Assembly: GCA_964423665.1 (NCBI GenBank)
Contig: CAYRFX010000014.1
Coordinates: 1-35,565, forward strand
DNA length: 35,565 bases
Source: HGM04593 sp964423665
GTDB lineage: Bacteria; Bacteroidota; Bacteroidia; Bacteroidales; Bacteroidaceae
Direction: 5' to 3'
Under the pieces are notes generated by a model. The model was not told the DNA's origin. It was given only the letters and a program-made list of their open reading frames with translations, and searched no databases. Below, piece by piece: positions 1 through 8,014 of this stretch; positions within the stretch are counted from its first letter, which is position 1, and every line of letters starts with the position of its first letter. Position numbers and translations under genes: made by a program.

Positions 1-1
1 C

Positions 2-127
2 GTAGCTACAGAGAGCATGATTGCTGCATCGTTCCAGACAAACGAGACAACTGTTGACACAGGCACAGCAGGTGTTCAGCTCGGTAACACCCACCGTGGC
101 GAGTGGGGCAACCTCTGGAGTAAGTAA
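2..127 (+). CDS. 3' end of an unrecognised protein (partial, no start in window)
   Basis: The frame is open from base 2 to the TAA at 125-127 and gives the last 41 residues of a protein, ending GEWGNLWSK. The peptide is Thr/Gly-rich and soluble-looking. I recognise no family from this fragment. It is treated as real because a strong terminator-like hairpin follows 45 bases downstream, where a transcript from this gene would be expected to end. The upstream part lies outside the window. Confidence 0.6.
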   Translation, partial: VATESMIAASFQTNETTVDTGTAGVQLGNTHRGEWGNLWSK

Positions 128-172
128 TACCGCCCCACTCAACCTCCCATAAGGGGAGGAATAGAAATGAAT

Positions 173-214
173 AACCAAAATGAACTATGTCATGCGACAT
201 AGTTCATTTTGGTT
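173..214 (+). terminator. Perfect 19-bp hairpin, probable transcription terminator
   Basis: The arm AACCAAAATGAACTATGTC is followed by a 4-base loop (ATGC) and its exact reverse complement. It lies just after the stop of the partial gene. Only a short T-run follows on the plus strand because the arms supply the A and T tracts, so it could act in either direction. Confidence 0.75.
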
Positions 215-531
215 TATAGATACTAAATAACGTGAGTTCGATATAACAATTAGTCCCGCAACTTAGCGTATTTGTCATCTCTAACGAAAGTGAGAATTAT
301 TGCTTCAAGCGAGTGTAACAAGAATTTATTCTATGTTATTCAACGAGCGTTACAATAATCGCCATAGGCAAATCTCTTATTTCACGATATTTTTAAGATT
401 TCTCGTCGCTACGCTCCATCGAAATGACAAAATGACAGTTGCCTTTGCGCAATTTGAATTATGACACAGCCTTATTAAAACTATGGACTTCAGTCCATCA
501 GTGGTTTATTTGGTTTTATCTCCCCCCGCAT
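215..531. other. Gene-free spacer with repeat-like sequence
   Basis: No reading frame here is convincing. Around 393-431 the sequence TTTCTCGTCGCTACGCTCC followed by ATCGAAATGAC resembles dispersed intergenic repeats seen in many genomes; this is an impression, not a database match. The arms ATTTCTCG and CGAAAT are weakly inverted. A short hairpin at 483-498 is listed separately. Confidence 0.4.
483..498 (-). terminator. Candidate terminator of the minus-strand envelope operon
   Basis: ATGGACT, a 2-base loop and AGTCCAT form a perfect 7-bp stem 34 bases beyond the stop of the DUF4421 gene. Read on the minus strand it is followed by AGTTTTAAT. The stem is short, so this is only a candidate. 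Confidence 0.4.
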
Positions 532-1614
532 TTACTTCTTGCGCCAAAAATAGAACCCGGCATAGAGGTTTATTGTTCCAAACCCATTGACTACCGAGAG
601 GCTGCTCTTGCGGTAGCTGTATGTGTGTGAGACAAAAGATGTTCCAATGAAGAACTTGCTGTTGTTATAGACAACGGCTGCGCGTGTAACAAGGTCGAAA
701 TTTATGCTCGAGAGGAACTCTTTGCCGCTTTTCAGTTGCAGAGAGCTGTTCTTGTACCCTATCCCGGGGGTGAGTGAGATGTTTGCAAGGCAGTTCTTTG
801 CAAATACCCAGTTATAGGAGTAGCCGAAGCTGATGCTATAGTCTTTGTAACGCACTTCGTTGAACTTCAGCTCGGGCGATATGCTTGTTTGCAGTTTCTC
901 GTCGAGCTCTGCATGGTTGAACGAAAATATTTGCGTGTTATATGTGATTCCTAATAGGAACGAGCCTGCGCTGATGCGCTGGCTGGTTGTCTGGCTGTAT
1001 GCGGCGGGGTATGAGAAGCGTTTGTGGTTGAAAATGTAGTATATGTTGAATCCTTTCTGCCTGGTGCTGAAGCCTGTGAGGCTGTTGTTATACCCATGTA
1101 CGGGCTCCCCGTTGTTGATGAACCCGTTTGCGCTTGATATCTTGAATCCTTTGTCGCGGCGGCGGTAGAAGAGGTCGAACCCCAGTCGTGATGTGTAGAA
1201 GCTGAGGTTTATGTCTTTCTTGGCATCGTTCTTGGTGAGGTCGAAACTCCACCCGAGGAATATCCATCGCCAGCCTGCGTAGAAACCTACCTTGTTGCAG
1301 TTGTCGGGGCGGAATGAGATGCTTTGGCTCTCGTCGTTGGCTGTGAAACGGTAATATTCGTAGTTGTACGAGTATTGTGTCATCACGGTCATGTTGTAGA
1401 GGCTGGGGGTTACGTAGATGCTGTCTTTCTCGTCGAGCTTGGTGCTGATGAGCTCTTCGGCTTTGTGCAGCTTGTCTTGCGTGTAGTCAATGATTACGTT
1501 GTGCTGCAGCCCGTCGATGATTTTGTTTTGTGCACCGGCGTTTGCAAAGAACAGGAGGGCAGCAATGGTTATTGCTGCTTTTGTGGCTATGCCTTGCGCT
1601 ATCCTCTTGTTCAT
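532..1614 (-). CDS. DUF4421 family protein, probable exported/outer-membrane protein
   Basis: A 360-aa protein starting MNKRIAQGIATKAA. An in-frame extension of 26 residues exists upstream, but it lies inside the preceding gene and is not hydrophobic. The chosen start gives a clean signal peptide: basic residues, then AAITIAALLFFANAGAQ with likely cleavage after AGA. The mature part alternates aromatic and polar residues (for example GFYAGWRWIFLGWSFDLT and LGFDLFYRRRDKGF) and ends in an aromatic strand (NLYAGFYFWRKK), as in outer-membrane beta-barrels. The pattern matches the Bacteroidetes family DUF4421, whose function is not known. It is the last gene of a five-gene minus-strand operon and starts 11 bases after the oxidoreductase stop. 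Confidence 0.75.
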   Translation of the reverse strand: MNKRIAQGIATKAAITIAALLFFANAGAQNKIIDGLQHNVIIDYTQDKLHKAEELISTKLDEKDSIYVTPSLYNMTVMTQYSYNYEYYRFTANDESQSISFRPDNCNKVGFYAGWRWIFLGWSFDLTKNDAKKDINLSFYTSRLGFDLFYRRRDKGFKISSANGFINNGEPVHGYNNSLTGFSTRQKGFNIYYIFNHKRFSYPAAYSQTTSQRISAGSFLLGITYNTQIFSFNHAELDEKLQTSISPELKFNEVRYKDYSISFGYSYNWVFAKNCLANISLTPGIGYKNSSLQLKSGKEFLSSINFDLVTRAAVVYNNSKFFIGTSFVSHTYSYRKSSLSVVNGFGTINLYAGFYFWRKK

Positions 1615-1625
1615 GATGGGCTGTG

Positions 1626-2606
1626 TTATATGATTTTCCCTAATATTTTGTCGAGTACCCAGTTTGTGGGTGTGGCACTGATGCTGTCGCATGTGCAGTT
1701 GCTCTTGCGTTGCAGGTGTTCTACAATGTTTCTAATGAGTGGCAGTTGTACATAGGGTGGGTTGGGGACGCTGTATTCTTTTGTCTCTCCTTCTCCTTTA
1801 TATACTATTGGCTCGAATGTGAATACCGAGAAACGCAGGCTGCCCTTGCTGCCGAAAATCTCTATATGGTCCTCTTTTGAGGATTCGTCGGAGACAAAGC
1901 ACCATGAGCCTGAGCCGGGTATGCCGTTCTCGAATTTGAAACAGGCACTCACGGTGTCCTCGGCTTTGTAGAGCCCTCCGCGGTTGGCTGCGTAGCCGTC
2001 GGCATAAAGTATGCAGCCGAACATGTCCTGTAACAGGTCTATCTGGTGCGGGGCAAGGTCGTAGAAGTATCCGCCGCCGGCAATCTCGGGGTTTACACGC
2101 CACGGGAGGTTGTAGCGGTTGTAGTCGAGGTCGCGTGGGGGCACTGCAAAGCGTATCTGCACGTTGAGCACCTGCCCCACAAGCGGCAACAGCTCTTTTA
2201 CCTTCAGAAAGTAGGGGAGGTAGCGGCGGTAGTATGCCACGAAACAGGGAACGCCTGTCTCGCGCGATATGCGGTTTATGCGTGCGCAATCTTCGTAGCT
2301 TGCAGCCAACGGTTTCTCTACATACACGGGCTTGCCCGCTTTCATTGCCATGATGGCGTATGTGGCGTGTGATGAGGGTGGGGTGGCAATGTATATGGCA
2401 TTTACCCCGGGGTCGTCGATGAGTGCTTGTGCATCGGTGTACCAATGTGGGATATTGTGGCGGCGGGCATATTCACGGGTTTTCTCTTTGTCGCGTCCCA
2501 TGACCGCAACCACTTCGGACCCTTTAATGAGGTTGAATGCGGGGCCGCTCTTCTTCTCGGTAGCCTCGCCACAGCCTATAAATCCCCATCTTACTGCTAT
2601 GTTCAT
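1626..2606 (-). CDS. Gfo/Idh/MocA family NAD(P)-dependent oxidoreductase
   Basis: A 326-aa protein. The N-terminal Rossmann fold has the dinucleotide-binding stretch GFIGCGEATE (residues 8-17). IATPPSSH (73-80) and VEKPL (96-100) include the EKP motif whose Lys helps catalysis in this family. The C-terminal half contains GGGYFYDLAPHQIDLL, the region that places the substrate-binding Asp/His in relatives. The protein presumably oxidises or epimerises a sugar or cyclitol with a nicotinamide cofactor in the cytoplasm; the substrate cannot be read from sequence. There is no signal peptide. The gene begins 6 bases after the porin stop, so it is translated from the envelope operon, an unusual partner for outer-membrane proteins. 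Confidence 0.88.
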   Translation of the reverse strand: MNIAVRWGFIGCGEATEKKSGPAFNLIKGSEVVAVMGRDKEKTREYARRHNIPHWYTDAQALIDDPGVNAIYIATPPSSHATYAIMAMKAGKPVYVEKPLAASYEDCARINRISRETGVPCFVAYYRRYLPYFLKVKELLPLVGQVLNVQIRFAVPPRDLDYNRYNLPWRVNPEIAGGGYFYDLAPHQIDLLQDMFGCILYADGYAANRGGLYKAEDTVSACFKFENGIPGSGSWCFVSDESSKEDHIEIFGSKGSLRFSVFTFEPIVYKGEGETKEYSVPNPPYVQLPLIRNIVEHLQRKSNCTCDSISATPTNWVLDKILGKII

Positions 2607-2612
2607 AACTGC

Positions 2613-4703
2613 TTAGTTATAGAAGTTCCACGATAGTCCCAGCCACAGCACGGCAGGGTTGAGAGGGTAGTGGGGTGCAAGGAAATAGTTCCTGTTGCCG
2701 TTGCCCTCGTTTATATGTTGATATTTTACATAGAAACGTGTCTCCTTGAGCAGGAAGTTTGCATAGACGCTTGCCACGGGGTAGTTTCCTATCTCCACTT
2801 TGTCGCCGGGGTTCTGCAAGCAGAATTGTCCGAGTGCGGGGGAGTAGCTTGGGGCGTAGTAGCTTGTGAAGTAGCGTACATCGGCTCCAAGTTCTGTGTT
2901 CAGCACTTTTGCAATCTTGAATTTTATATACATGTTGGCATAGATGTTGAGGTCGGGCAGCGGGAGTATCTCTTGTTTGCTGCTGCGCTGGTAGGTTACC
3001 TCGGTGTCTATGTTCAGTATGCCCCATTTGAATCCTTGGTACAGTGTTGCCGACAGTACCTGTATGTTGTCATCGGCTTGCTGCACAGCCAATTTGCTGA
3101 GCGGTGTGCCGCTGCTTGTGCTTGCCGGGAGGCTTGCAATGTATGTGTAGTTTTTTATGTTTTCTATGCCTGCTCTTATGCGTGTGCGTGTTTTTTCAAT
3201 GTTTGCATTAATCTCGAGGCGTGTCTTGAACTCTTTGTCGAGCTCGCTGTCGTCCCACCAGTAGTGCTCGGAGTGGAAGTGGCGATAGTAGAACGATGGG
3301 CGGTTGTTCTTGGCAAAAGCTGTAACTGCAAGTGTTGCGGGCTTGCCCCACAGGTTGGCATTGAGCTCTCCGTGTCCCTCCAAAGAGAATGTGCCAAGGT
3401 CGTCACCGGTTACTGCGGTTTCGCCTTGCAGCTTGTATTTTATGCTGTTCTTGAGCTTGCTCTCAATGATTCCGCCCACAAAAACGGTGTGTTCGTTGTA
3501 TCGGTGGGCATACTCGGTGCCTGTGTCGGGTATTGTGTCGAGCATCGTGTAGCGGTTGTATTGGTATGAGGCGTATGCGGTAACATCGGCAAATGCCCAT
3601 TTGCTGAACCCTTCGCACAGGGAGAGCCCCACGCGGTTGTTTATTGATACATTGCGGTACGATGCTAAGGAGTCGAAAGGCAGGTAGCTGTCGGCATAGA
3701 AATCGGCAGGCTGTTCGTAGTTGCGGAACTCGCGTTTGCCGGTGGAGAAATCCAGCGTGTGTGTGATGCGTGCAACTCTCACGAACTCTCTGTCCTCGTC
3801 AATCTCTTCATTTTCTGTGGTTGCATCTGTGCTGTCGGGCAGTGCCTTGATGCTCTTTTGGCGATAGAAACCAAAATTGTAGTTATGTGTGAAATATGCG
3901 GTATAAACCTCGTTCCTGTTCCAGGTTTTTTCCATGCGCACGGGGATATCGGCAGGGGTGAAGTTGCTGCCCGACCCATCGGTCTCCTCGGGGCGTTTGA
4001 TGTAATCGTCGTTTGTGATACCGCCGTTCTCGGCAAGTTTCATGTGGTAGCGGCTTGCAAGCAGATGATAGTTGTAGCGGTCGCTGCGGTAGTATGAGAA
4101 GATTGAGAAATTCATGAGTGCCGACGACTGGTTGTCGTATCTGCCGCGCCCATAGAGGTAGTCGAACATGCCGCCTATGCCGAAGTGCTTGCCTGCGTTT
4201 CGTGTGAAATAGGCGCGGAAGCGGTCGTCGCCATCAACCTTGTTGCCCGATGTGTGATAGGTGAGGTTGGTGTATGGCGATTTCGTGTCGGTGAAGAACA
4301 ATTCTCCCGGGCGGGTTATAAAGTAGTCGTATGGTGCAAGAAAGTCGAAGGTGGGGGTGGTGGGGCGGTTGAAGAATATTCGCGACTGGCGGGGCGAGCC
4401 CATATTGCCAAGAATATTATATTCTCCGTTCATGCCCTCGGTCTGTGCCCAGTTCTGGTACATGTATTGCAGCGTGTCGGCATTCACGGGGATAACCGTG
4501 CCGAGTGCCTCGTCAATGTGCCATTGGTGTATCTCAATGGGTACTTTGAGGTTTACCTTGTTGGTGTCGGCAGGTGCTTTGTGAAAGGGGTTGAATATCT
4601 CGCCACTGCCAAATCCGCCTTGCGATTGGGCTGTGATGCTCTGCCCGCAGGGGATAAGCATTATTGCCGCTATTATTATATTTAGGAAGGTGTTGTTCTT
4701 CAT
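2613..4703 (-). CDS. Putative porin (Porin_10-like), large outer-membrane beta-barrel
   Basis: A 696-aa protein with an N-terminal signal peptide (MKNNTFLNIIIAAIMLIPCGQSITAQ). The rest has no long hydrophobic helix but many alternating aromatic/polar strands, and it ends on the aromatic strand AVLWLGLSWNFYN, typical of outer-membrane barrels. Length and features such as the N-terminal DEALGTVIPVNADTLQ segment and the RQSRIFFNR segment (a TFDFLAPYDYF stretch follows it) match the Bacteroidetes putative porin family. The role inferred is diffusion or uptake across the outer membrane; the cargo is unknown. It starts 4 bases after the stop of the 56-aa membrane protein gene and ends 6 bases before the oxidoreductase gene, so it is co-transcribed with both. 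Confidence 0.85.
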   Translation of the reverse strand: MKNNTFLNIIIAAIMLIPCGQSITAQSQGGFGSGEIFNPFHKAPADTNKVNLKVPIEIHQWHIDEALGTVIPVNADTLQYMYQNWAQTEGMNGEYNILGNMGSPRQSRIFFNRPTTPTFDFLAPYDYFITRPGELFFTDTKSPYTNLTYHTSGNKVDGDDRFRAYFTRNAGKHFGIGGMFDYLYGRGRYDNQSSALMNFSIFSYYRSDRYNYHLLASRYHMKLAENGGITNDDYIKRPEETDGSGSNFTPADIPVRMEKTWNRNEVYTAYFTHNYNFGFYRQKSIKALPDSTDATTENEEIDEDREFVRVARITHTLDFSTGKREFRNYEQPADFYADSYLPFDSLASYRNVSINNRVGLSLCEGFSKWAFADVTAYASYQYNRYTMLDTIPDTGTEYAHRYNEHTVFVGGIIESKLKNSIKYKLQGETAVTGDDLGTFSLEGHGELNANLWGKPATLAVTAFAKNNRPSFYYRHFHSEHYWWDDSELDKEFKTRLEINANIEKTRTRIRAGIENIKNYTYIASLPASTSSGTPLSKLAVQQADDNIQVLSATLYQGFKWGILNIDTEVTYQRSSKQEILPLPDLNIYANMYIKFKIAKVLNTELGADVRYFTSYYAPSYSPALGQFCLQNPGDKVEIGNYPVASVYANFLLKETRFYVKYQHINEGNGNRNYFLAPHYPLNPAVLWLGLSWNFYN

Positions 4704-4707
4704 CTTC

Positions 4708-4878
4708 TTAGAACATAAATCGTAGTATAAACTCTATCATTTTGCAGGAAAGGGCTGCGGTTCCCACATAGAGGAAGAGGGAAGAGTCGCCTGCTGCAAA
4801 ATATAGTATGAAGGTGGCTACGGCTCCCAGGAGGAACAGTATATTCAGTATATATCTTATTTTATAAATTGTATTCAC
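4708..4878 (-). CDS. Small two-helix membrane protein, GTG start
   Basis: A 56-codon frame (MNTIYKIRYILNILFLLGAV...) running from the GTG at 4878-4876 to the TAA at 4708. It fills the gap between the DUF4468 gene and the porin gene almost exactly: the GTG lies one base after the preceding stop and the frame ends 4 bases before the porin ATG. Two hydrophobic segments can be seen (residues about 8-29 and 33-45), separated by AAGDSS, so it is probably an inner-membrane hairpin. AAAGAAATAAA precedes the GTG as a weak ribosome-binding region. The function is unknown. Its tight position suggests a helper of, or a conserved passenger in, the envelope operon. Confidence 0.7.
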   Translation of the reverse strand: MNTIYKIRYILNILFLLGAVATFILYFAAGDSSLFLYVGTAALSCKMIEFILRFMF

Positions 4879-4879
4879 T

Positions 4880-5476
4880 TTATTTCTTTGAGTTTAAGTG
4901 GTTTGCGAGTTCTTCTGCAAGGGTGTTGTAGAGGTCGATGGTCTTTGTGCGGAATTTGCCGTAGAAACGGTGAAGCTCGCCTTTCTTGTTTATTGCAACA
5001 TCATCGGTTATGCACTTCTCGGCTGTAACTTTGAGACCGCCATCATCGGCTTCATCGTCCCACCAATAGTTGATGCGCGACATGTTGAACTTGCAACTTC
5101 CGTCGGCACAGGTGATGGTGAGGAAGTAGTATATTCTTGTGCGATTGAGAATGAAGAAGGTCTTGCGGAACACGATATATTCCTCGGCTTTTGCCACAAT
5201 GGTGCCGGGTGTCTCCTGCTTATACTCCTTGAAGGCGTTTACCGTGGGTTCTACAAAGCGGGTTGCAAGCCACTCTCTTGCTACGCTCTCAATCTGAGCG
5301 GCTGTGAGCCCCTCGACGGGGATTGTCTGCTCAAATGTCACTTTATTGTTTATCACAGGCACGGTGCCTATGCTGTGTTCCTGTTTCGCTACTTTTTCTC
5401 TTTTCTTGAACAGCTGTGCCTGCACGGCTGTTGCCGATACCATTGCCAGCAATATGAGTGCTACTATCTTTTTCAT
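4880..5476 (-). CDS. DUF4468 domain-containing exported protein
   Basis: A 198-aa protein with a signal peptide (MKKIVALILLAMVSATAVQAQ, cleavage after VQA). Residues about 45-135 carry the pattern of the DUF4468 (TBP-like fold) family: VTFEQTIPVEGLTAAQIESV, then a strand-rich region with FFILNRTRIYYFLTITCADG and MSRINYWWD. The C-terminal part is an amphipathic helix (TIDLYNTLAEELANHL). The family is common in Bacteroidetes and lacks a known function. This is the first gene of the minus-strand operon; a good promoter lies at 5513-5543, about 35-65 bases upstream of the start. The small membrane protein gene follows one base after its stop. Confidence 0.85.
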   Translation of the reverse strand: MKKIVALILLAMVSATAVQAQLFKKREKVAKQEHSIGTVPVINNKVTFEQTIPVEGLTAAQIESVAREWLATRFVEPTVNAFKEYKQETPGTIVAKAEEYIVFRKTFFILNRTRIYYFLTITCADGSCKFNMSRINYWWDDEADDGGLKVTAEKCITDDVAINKKGELHRFYGKFRTKTIDLYNTLAEELANHLNSKK

Positions 5477-5512
5477 ATATCTTTATTTTATCTTGTTTGC
5501 ATATATTCTGTG

Positions 5513-5543
5513 CGAAGATAATATAAAACTGCAAAGAAAACAA
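5513..5543 (-). promoter_or_regulatory. Bacteroidetes-type promoter of the DUF4468-porin operon
   Basis: Read on the minus strand: TTG (5543-5541), 20-base spacer, TATCTTCG (5520-5513), a one-base variant of the TAnnTTTG -7 element. Start of transcription is expected near 5506, giving a leader of about 30 bases. Confidence 0.65.
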
Positions 5544-5628
5544 GATATGATAAATGACAAATGTTGTTCAAATGTTATTTGCTGTTAATTGCTGTGGGGC
5601 TTGTTTGTTATAAATTAGCCGGGTGTAG

Positions 5629-5658
5629 TTGTTATCTCTGTATTTTTTTATACTTTTG
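5629..5658 (+). promoter_or_regulatory. Bacteroidetes-type promoter of the PASTA-rluD operon
   Basis: TTG at 5629-5631, 19-base spacer, TACTTTTG at 5651-5658: an exact match to TTG-N19-TAnnTTTG. Transcription would begin near 5665, only about 15 bases ahead of the PASTA gene ATG, which implies a very short leader. It is divergent from the promoter at 5513-5543. Confidence 0.7.
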
Positions 5659-5678
5659 TATTAAAATACGAGTATGTT

Positions 5679-6272
5679 ATGAAAAAGAAACCCAAAAGTG
5701 TGATGAAGATAATTCTTATAAATCTTGCGGCAATGTGTGCCGTGGCTCTCGCCGTGTGCTACGCTGTGTTTGCATGGCTCGACAGCTACACCTTGCATGG
5801 GCAGGTGATAGATGTTCCCGCCGTGTGTGGCAAGCACATCGATGATGCTTCGGAGCAGTTGCGCAATGCAAATCTTGATTTTGAGGTTATCGACTACAAA
5901 TATAAGAAAGGTGCCCGTGAGAATGAGGTTGTGGAGCAACACCCTCTGCAAGGTGCGAAGGTGAAACAGGGGCGCAGAATTCAGCTCACACTGAGCTCTG
6001 CCAACGAGCCTTTGCAATCGCTCCCCGACATTGTGGACAACTGCTCTTTGCGCGAGGCGGAGGCACGCCTGCGCGCCGCAGGTTTCACCCTCACCGCCGG
6101 GGTGAGAGTACCCGGTGAGACCGATTGGGTGTATTCGGTGCTTATGGGTTCCGATACTTTGAGAAACGGCTCCAAAGTGCCTATGGGTGCGACATTGACA
6201 TTGGTTGTGGGCAATGGCGAGGAGGAAGTGGTTGCCGACGAGCCTGTAATCGACGAGTCTTGGTTTGAGTAA
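5679..6272 (+). CDS. PASTA domain-containing membrane-anchored protein
   Basis: A 197-aa protein. A short basic cytoplasmic tail (MKKKPKSVMK) is followed by one membrane helix (about residues 10-32), so the rest should face the periplasm. Two PASTA repeats follow. The first (about 40-107) has IDVPAVCGKHIDDASEQLRN and ENEVVEQHPLQGAKVKQGR; the second (about 112-178) has LPDIVDNCSLREAEARLRAA and ends GATLTLVVGNG. PASTA domains bind peptidoglycan stems or beta-lactams, and no kinase or transpeptidase is attached here. The acidic tail has no known role. The gene is followed 5 bases later by an RluD-type synthase. As I recall, relatives carry ddl after this pair; here the repeat region follows instead. 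Confidence 0.9.
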   Translation: MKKKPKSVMKIILINLAAMCAVALAVCYAVFAWLDSYTLHGQVIDVPAVCGKHIDDASEQLRNANLDFEVIDYKYKKGARENEVVEQHPLQGAKVKQGRRIQLTLSSANEPLQSLPDIVDNCSLREAEARLRAAGFTLTAGVRVPGETDWVYSVLMGSDTLRNGSKVPMGATLTLVVGNGEEEVVADEPVIDESWFE

Positions 6273-6277
6273 TTCTT

Positions 6278-7357
6278 ATGAGCGATAATAATATTTTTGA
6301 GGATTTGGAAGATGTTTTTGTCGAAGGTGATGAGCTGTCGGCAGAAGAGACTCTCTTCAAGGAGGTGCATCTTGTTGCCGATAAGGGGCAGTCGCCCATT
6401 CGCATAGATAAGTTTCTCATAGATCATCTGGCAAATACCTCGCGCAACAAAATTCAGCAGGCTGCCGATGCGGGGGCTATTGCTGTAAATGGCAAGGTTG
6501 TGAAGAGCAACTACAAGGTGAAGCCGTGCGACAGCATTGTTATAACAATGAATACTCCTGTTTATGACAATAGCATCGTCGCCGAGGATATTCCCCTTGA
6601 TGTGGTGTATGAAGATGATGATCTTATGGTGGTGAACAAGCCTGCCGGGCTTGTGGTGCACCCGGGGTGCGGGAATACGCACGGCACGCTCATCAATGCT
6701 GTGGCGTGGCACCTGCGTAACAACAAGGATTTTGATGCCAATGACCCGCAGGTGGGGCTCGTTCATAGAATAGACAAAAATACCTCGGGCCTGTTGGTGG
6801 TGGCAAAAACTGCGGCTGCAAAGGCGCATCTTGGTATGCAGTTCTTCAAAAAAACCACCAAGCGCACCTATAATGCCGTGGTGTGGGGCTCGTTGAAAGA
6901 GGATACCGGCACCGTGGTGGGGAATATAACCCGTAATCCGCGTAACCGCCTGCAAATGTGTGTGTCGCCCGACGAGACGGTGGGCAAGCATGCTGTTACG
7001 CATTACAAGGTGCTTGAACGTCTTTCGTATGTGTCGTTGGTGGAGTGTAACCTGGAAACGGGGCGCACGCACCAGATAAGGGTGCACATGAAACACATTG
7101 GGCATATTCTTTTCAATGATGATGTTTATGGGGGCGATGAGATTTTGAAGGGTACCAATTTTAGTAAATACAGCCAGTTTGTGCGTAATTGTTTCAAGAT
7201 TTGCCCTCGTCAGGCTTTGCATGCCAAGACTTTGGGGTTTGTGCATCCTTCTACCGGCGAGATGATGTTTTTTGATTCTCCTCTGCCTGCCGATTTCCAG
7301 GATTTGTTAGATGCTTGGAGGCGTTACTCGCAGGCAAGTGCTTCGTATAATCAATAG
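6278..7357 (+). CDS. rluD: RluA/RluD-family 23S rRNA pseudouridine synthase
   Basis: A 359-aa cytoplasmic enzyme. An acidic N-terminal extension of about 38 residues precedes an S4 RNA-binding domain (about 39-95: IRIDKFLIDHLANTSRNKIQ, NGKVVKSNYKVKPCDSI). The catalytic domain has the motif GLVHRIDKNTSGLLVVAKT with the catalytic Asp at residue 166, and the substrate-binding GRTHQIRVHMKHIGHIL. It converts uridines in 23S rRNA to pseudouridine; an S4 domain plus this architecture favours RluD-like sites in helix 69, but the exact target is inferred. It is co-transcribed with the PASTA gene (5-base gap). No hairpin terminator was seen immediately downstream. Confidence 0.88.
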   Translation: MSDNNIFEDLEDVFVEGDELSAEETLFKEVHLVADKGQSPIRIDKFLIDHLANTSRNKIQQAADAGAIAVNGKVVKSNYKVKPCDSIVITMNTPVYDNSIVAEDIPLDVVYEDDDLMVVNKPAGLVVHPGCGNTHGTLINAVAWHLRNNKDFDANDPQVGLVHRIDKNTSGLLVVAKTAAAKAHLGMQFFKKTTKRTYNAVVWGSLKEDTGTVVGNITRNPRNRLQMCVSPDETVGKHAVTHYKVLERLSYVSLVECNLETGRTHQIRVHMKHIGHILFNDDVYGGDEILKGTNFSKYSQFVRNCFKICPRQALHAKTLGFVHPSTGEMMFFDSPLPADFQDLLDAWRRYSQASASYNQ

Positions 7358-7498
7358 TCTTTTTCGTTTTTCGCCGCTCATTGGCTTGCATTCTTCTCCT
7401 CTTTGCATTGTACTACAATGGCAAATCTTTCCCGTTGTTGTAGGGGTACACCCGTGTGTGTACCCTGATAGCGTGTGCTGTTCTTTGGTTTATATTTA

Positions 7499-8004
7499 CA
7501 TTGTATTCCTTTGCTCTTCATTGCGCTACAAGCCCCTCAAGGTACGCACCCCTTGTGTGGCGCTATCCCTCCCACCGCTTCGCGTCGGGCCCCTCCCGTT
7601 CACGTCGCCACGGGCGGCAACACCTTTCCGCGCTTGCGCCACAATGGCGATATCTTTAGATAAGCAAAAGTAATTTTGAAATATTGGGCAGCCTGAGGGG
7701 GCACAGTGAGTAGCCGAGCAACACAAGGAAACAGGCGGAGATGTGTTTGAGCGCAGCGAGTTGCTCCGCCCCGCAGTGCTTGCGACAAGCTACGAACGAC
7801 AAGGCAGGTGCGACTGAAGAATGTCGCTTGCGACTTGTGAACAAAGCACCTGCCGACTAAAACCTACGGATGCCCGTTTTTGCGCACCTTTTTCAAAAAA
7901 GGTGCAATAAAGAAAACTGATTAATCAAAGAAAAGCTCACGGGTCACCGAGAAGCTTAAAGCAAGTATCTTGGCAATAATTAGTGGTTCATTGCGTTTCA
8001 TTGC
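7499..8004. repeat. Tandem repeat copy 1 (518-bp period), non-coding
   Basis: This unit recurs 517-518 bases downstream. The first ~130 bases are diverged between copies and contain a small indel near 7547. Bases 7632-8004 match 8150-8522 with, by eye, a single mismatch (the 7950s: GAGAAGC against GAGAAAC). The unit carries nested inverted repeats at 7734-7770, 7803-7854 and 7884-7905. Short minus-strand frames of about 62-66 codons occur in both copies, but they overlap one another in different frames and show no protein character, so I read the unit as non-coding. The preceding 7358-7498 holds no gene. Confidence 0.85.
7734..7905. other. Structured core of repeat copy 1 (three hairpins)
   Basis: Hairpin A pairs GGCGGAG (7734-7740) with CTCCGCC (7764-7770). 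Hairpin B pairs GGCAGGTGC (7803-7811) with GCACCTGCC (7846-7854) and encloses GTCGC-TT-GCGAC (7823-7834). Hairpin C pairs GCACCTTTTT (7884-7893) with AAAAAGGTGC (7896-7905) around a 2-base loop and looks like a terminator. This order could form a small structured RNA or a mobile-element core. The role is unknown. Confidence 0.5.
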
Positions 8005-8014
8005 CACAGAAGCA

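Noticed and set aside
1615..1692. 26-codon N-terminal extension of the DUF4421 gene
   Set aside because: It overlaps the oxidoreductase gene and would put a hydrophilic stretch ahead of a good signal peptide.
2670..3569. 299-codon frame on the plus strand inside the porin gene
   Set aside because: Cys/Val/Ala-rich shadow of the porin coding sequence, with no promoter or start context.
5981..7246. 421-codon antisense frame opposite the PASTA and rluD genes
   Set aside because: It is the reverse shadow of two genes with clear domains; the peptide is His/Ile-rich without domain motifs.
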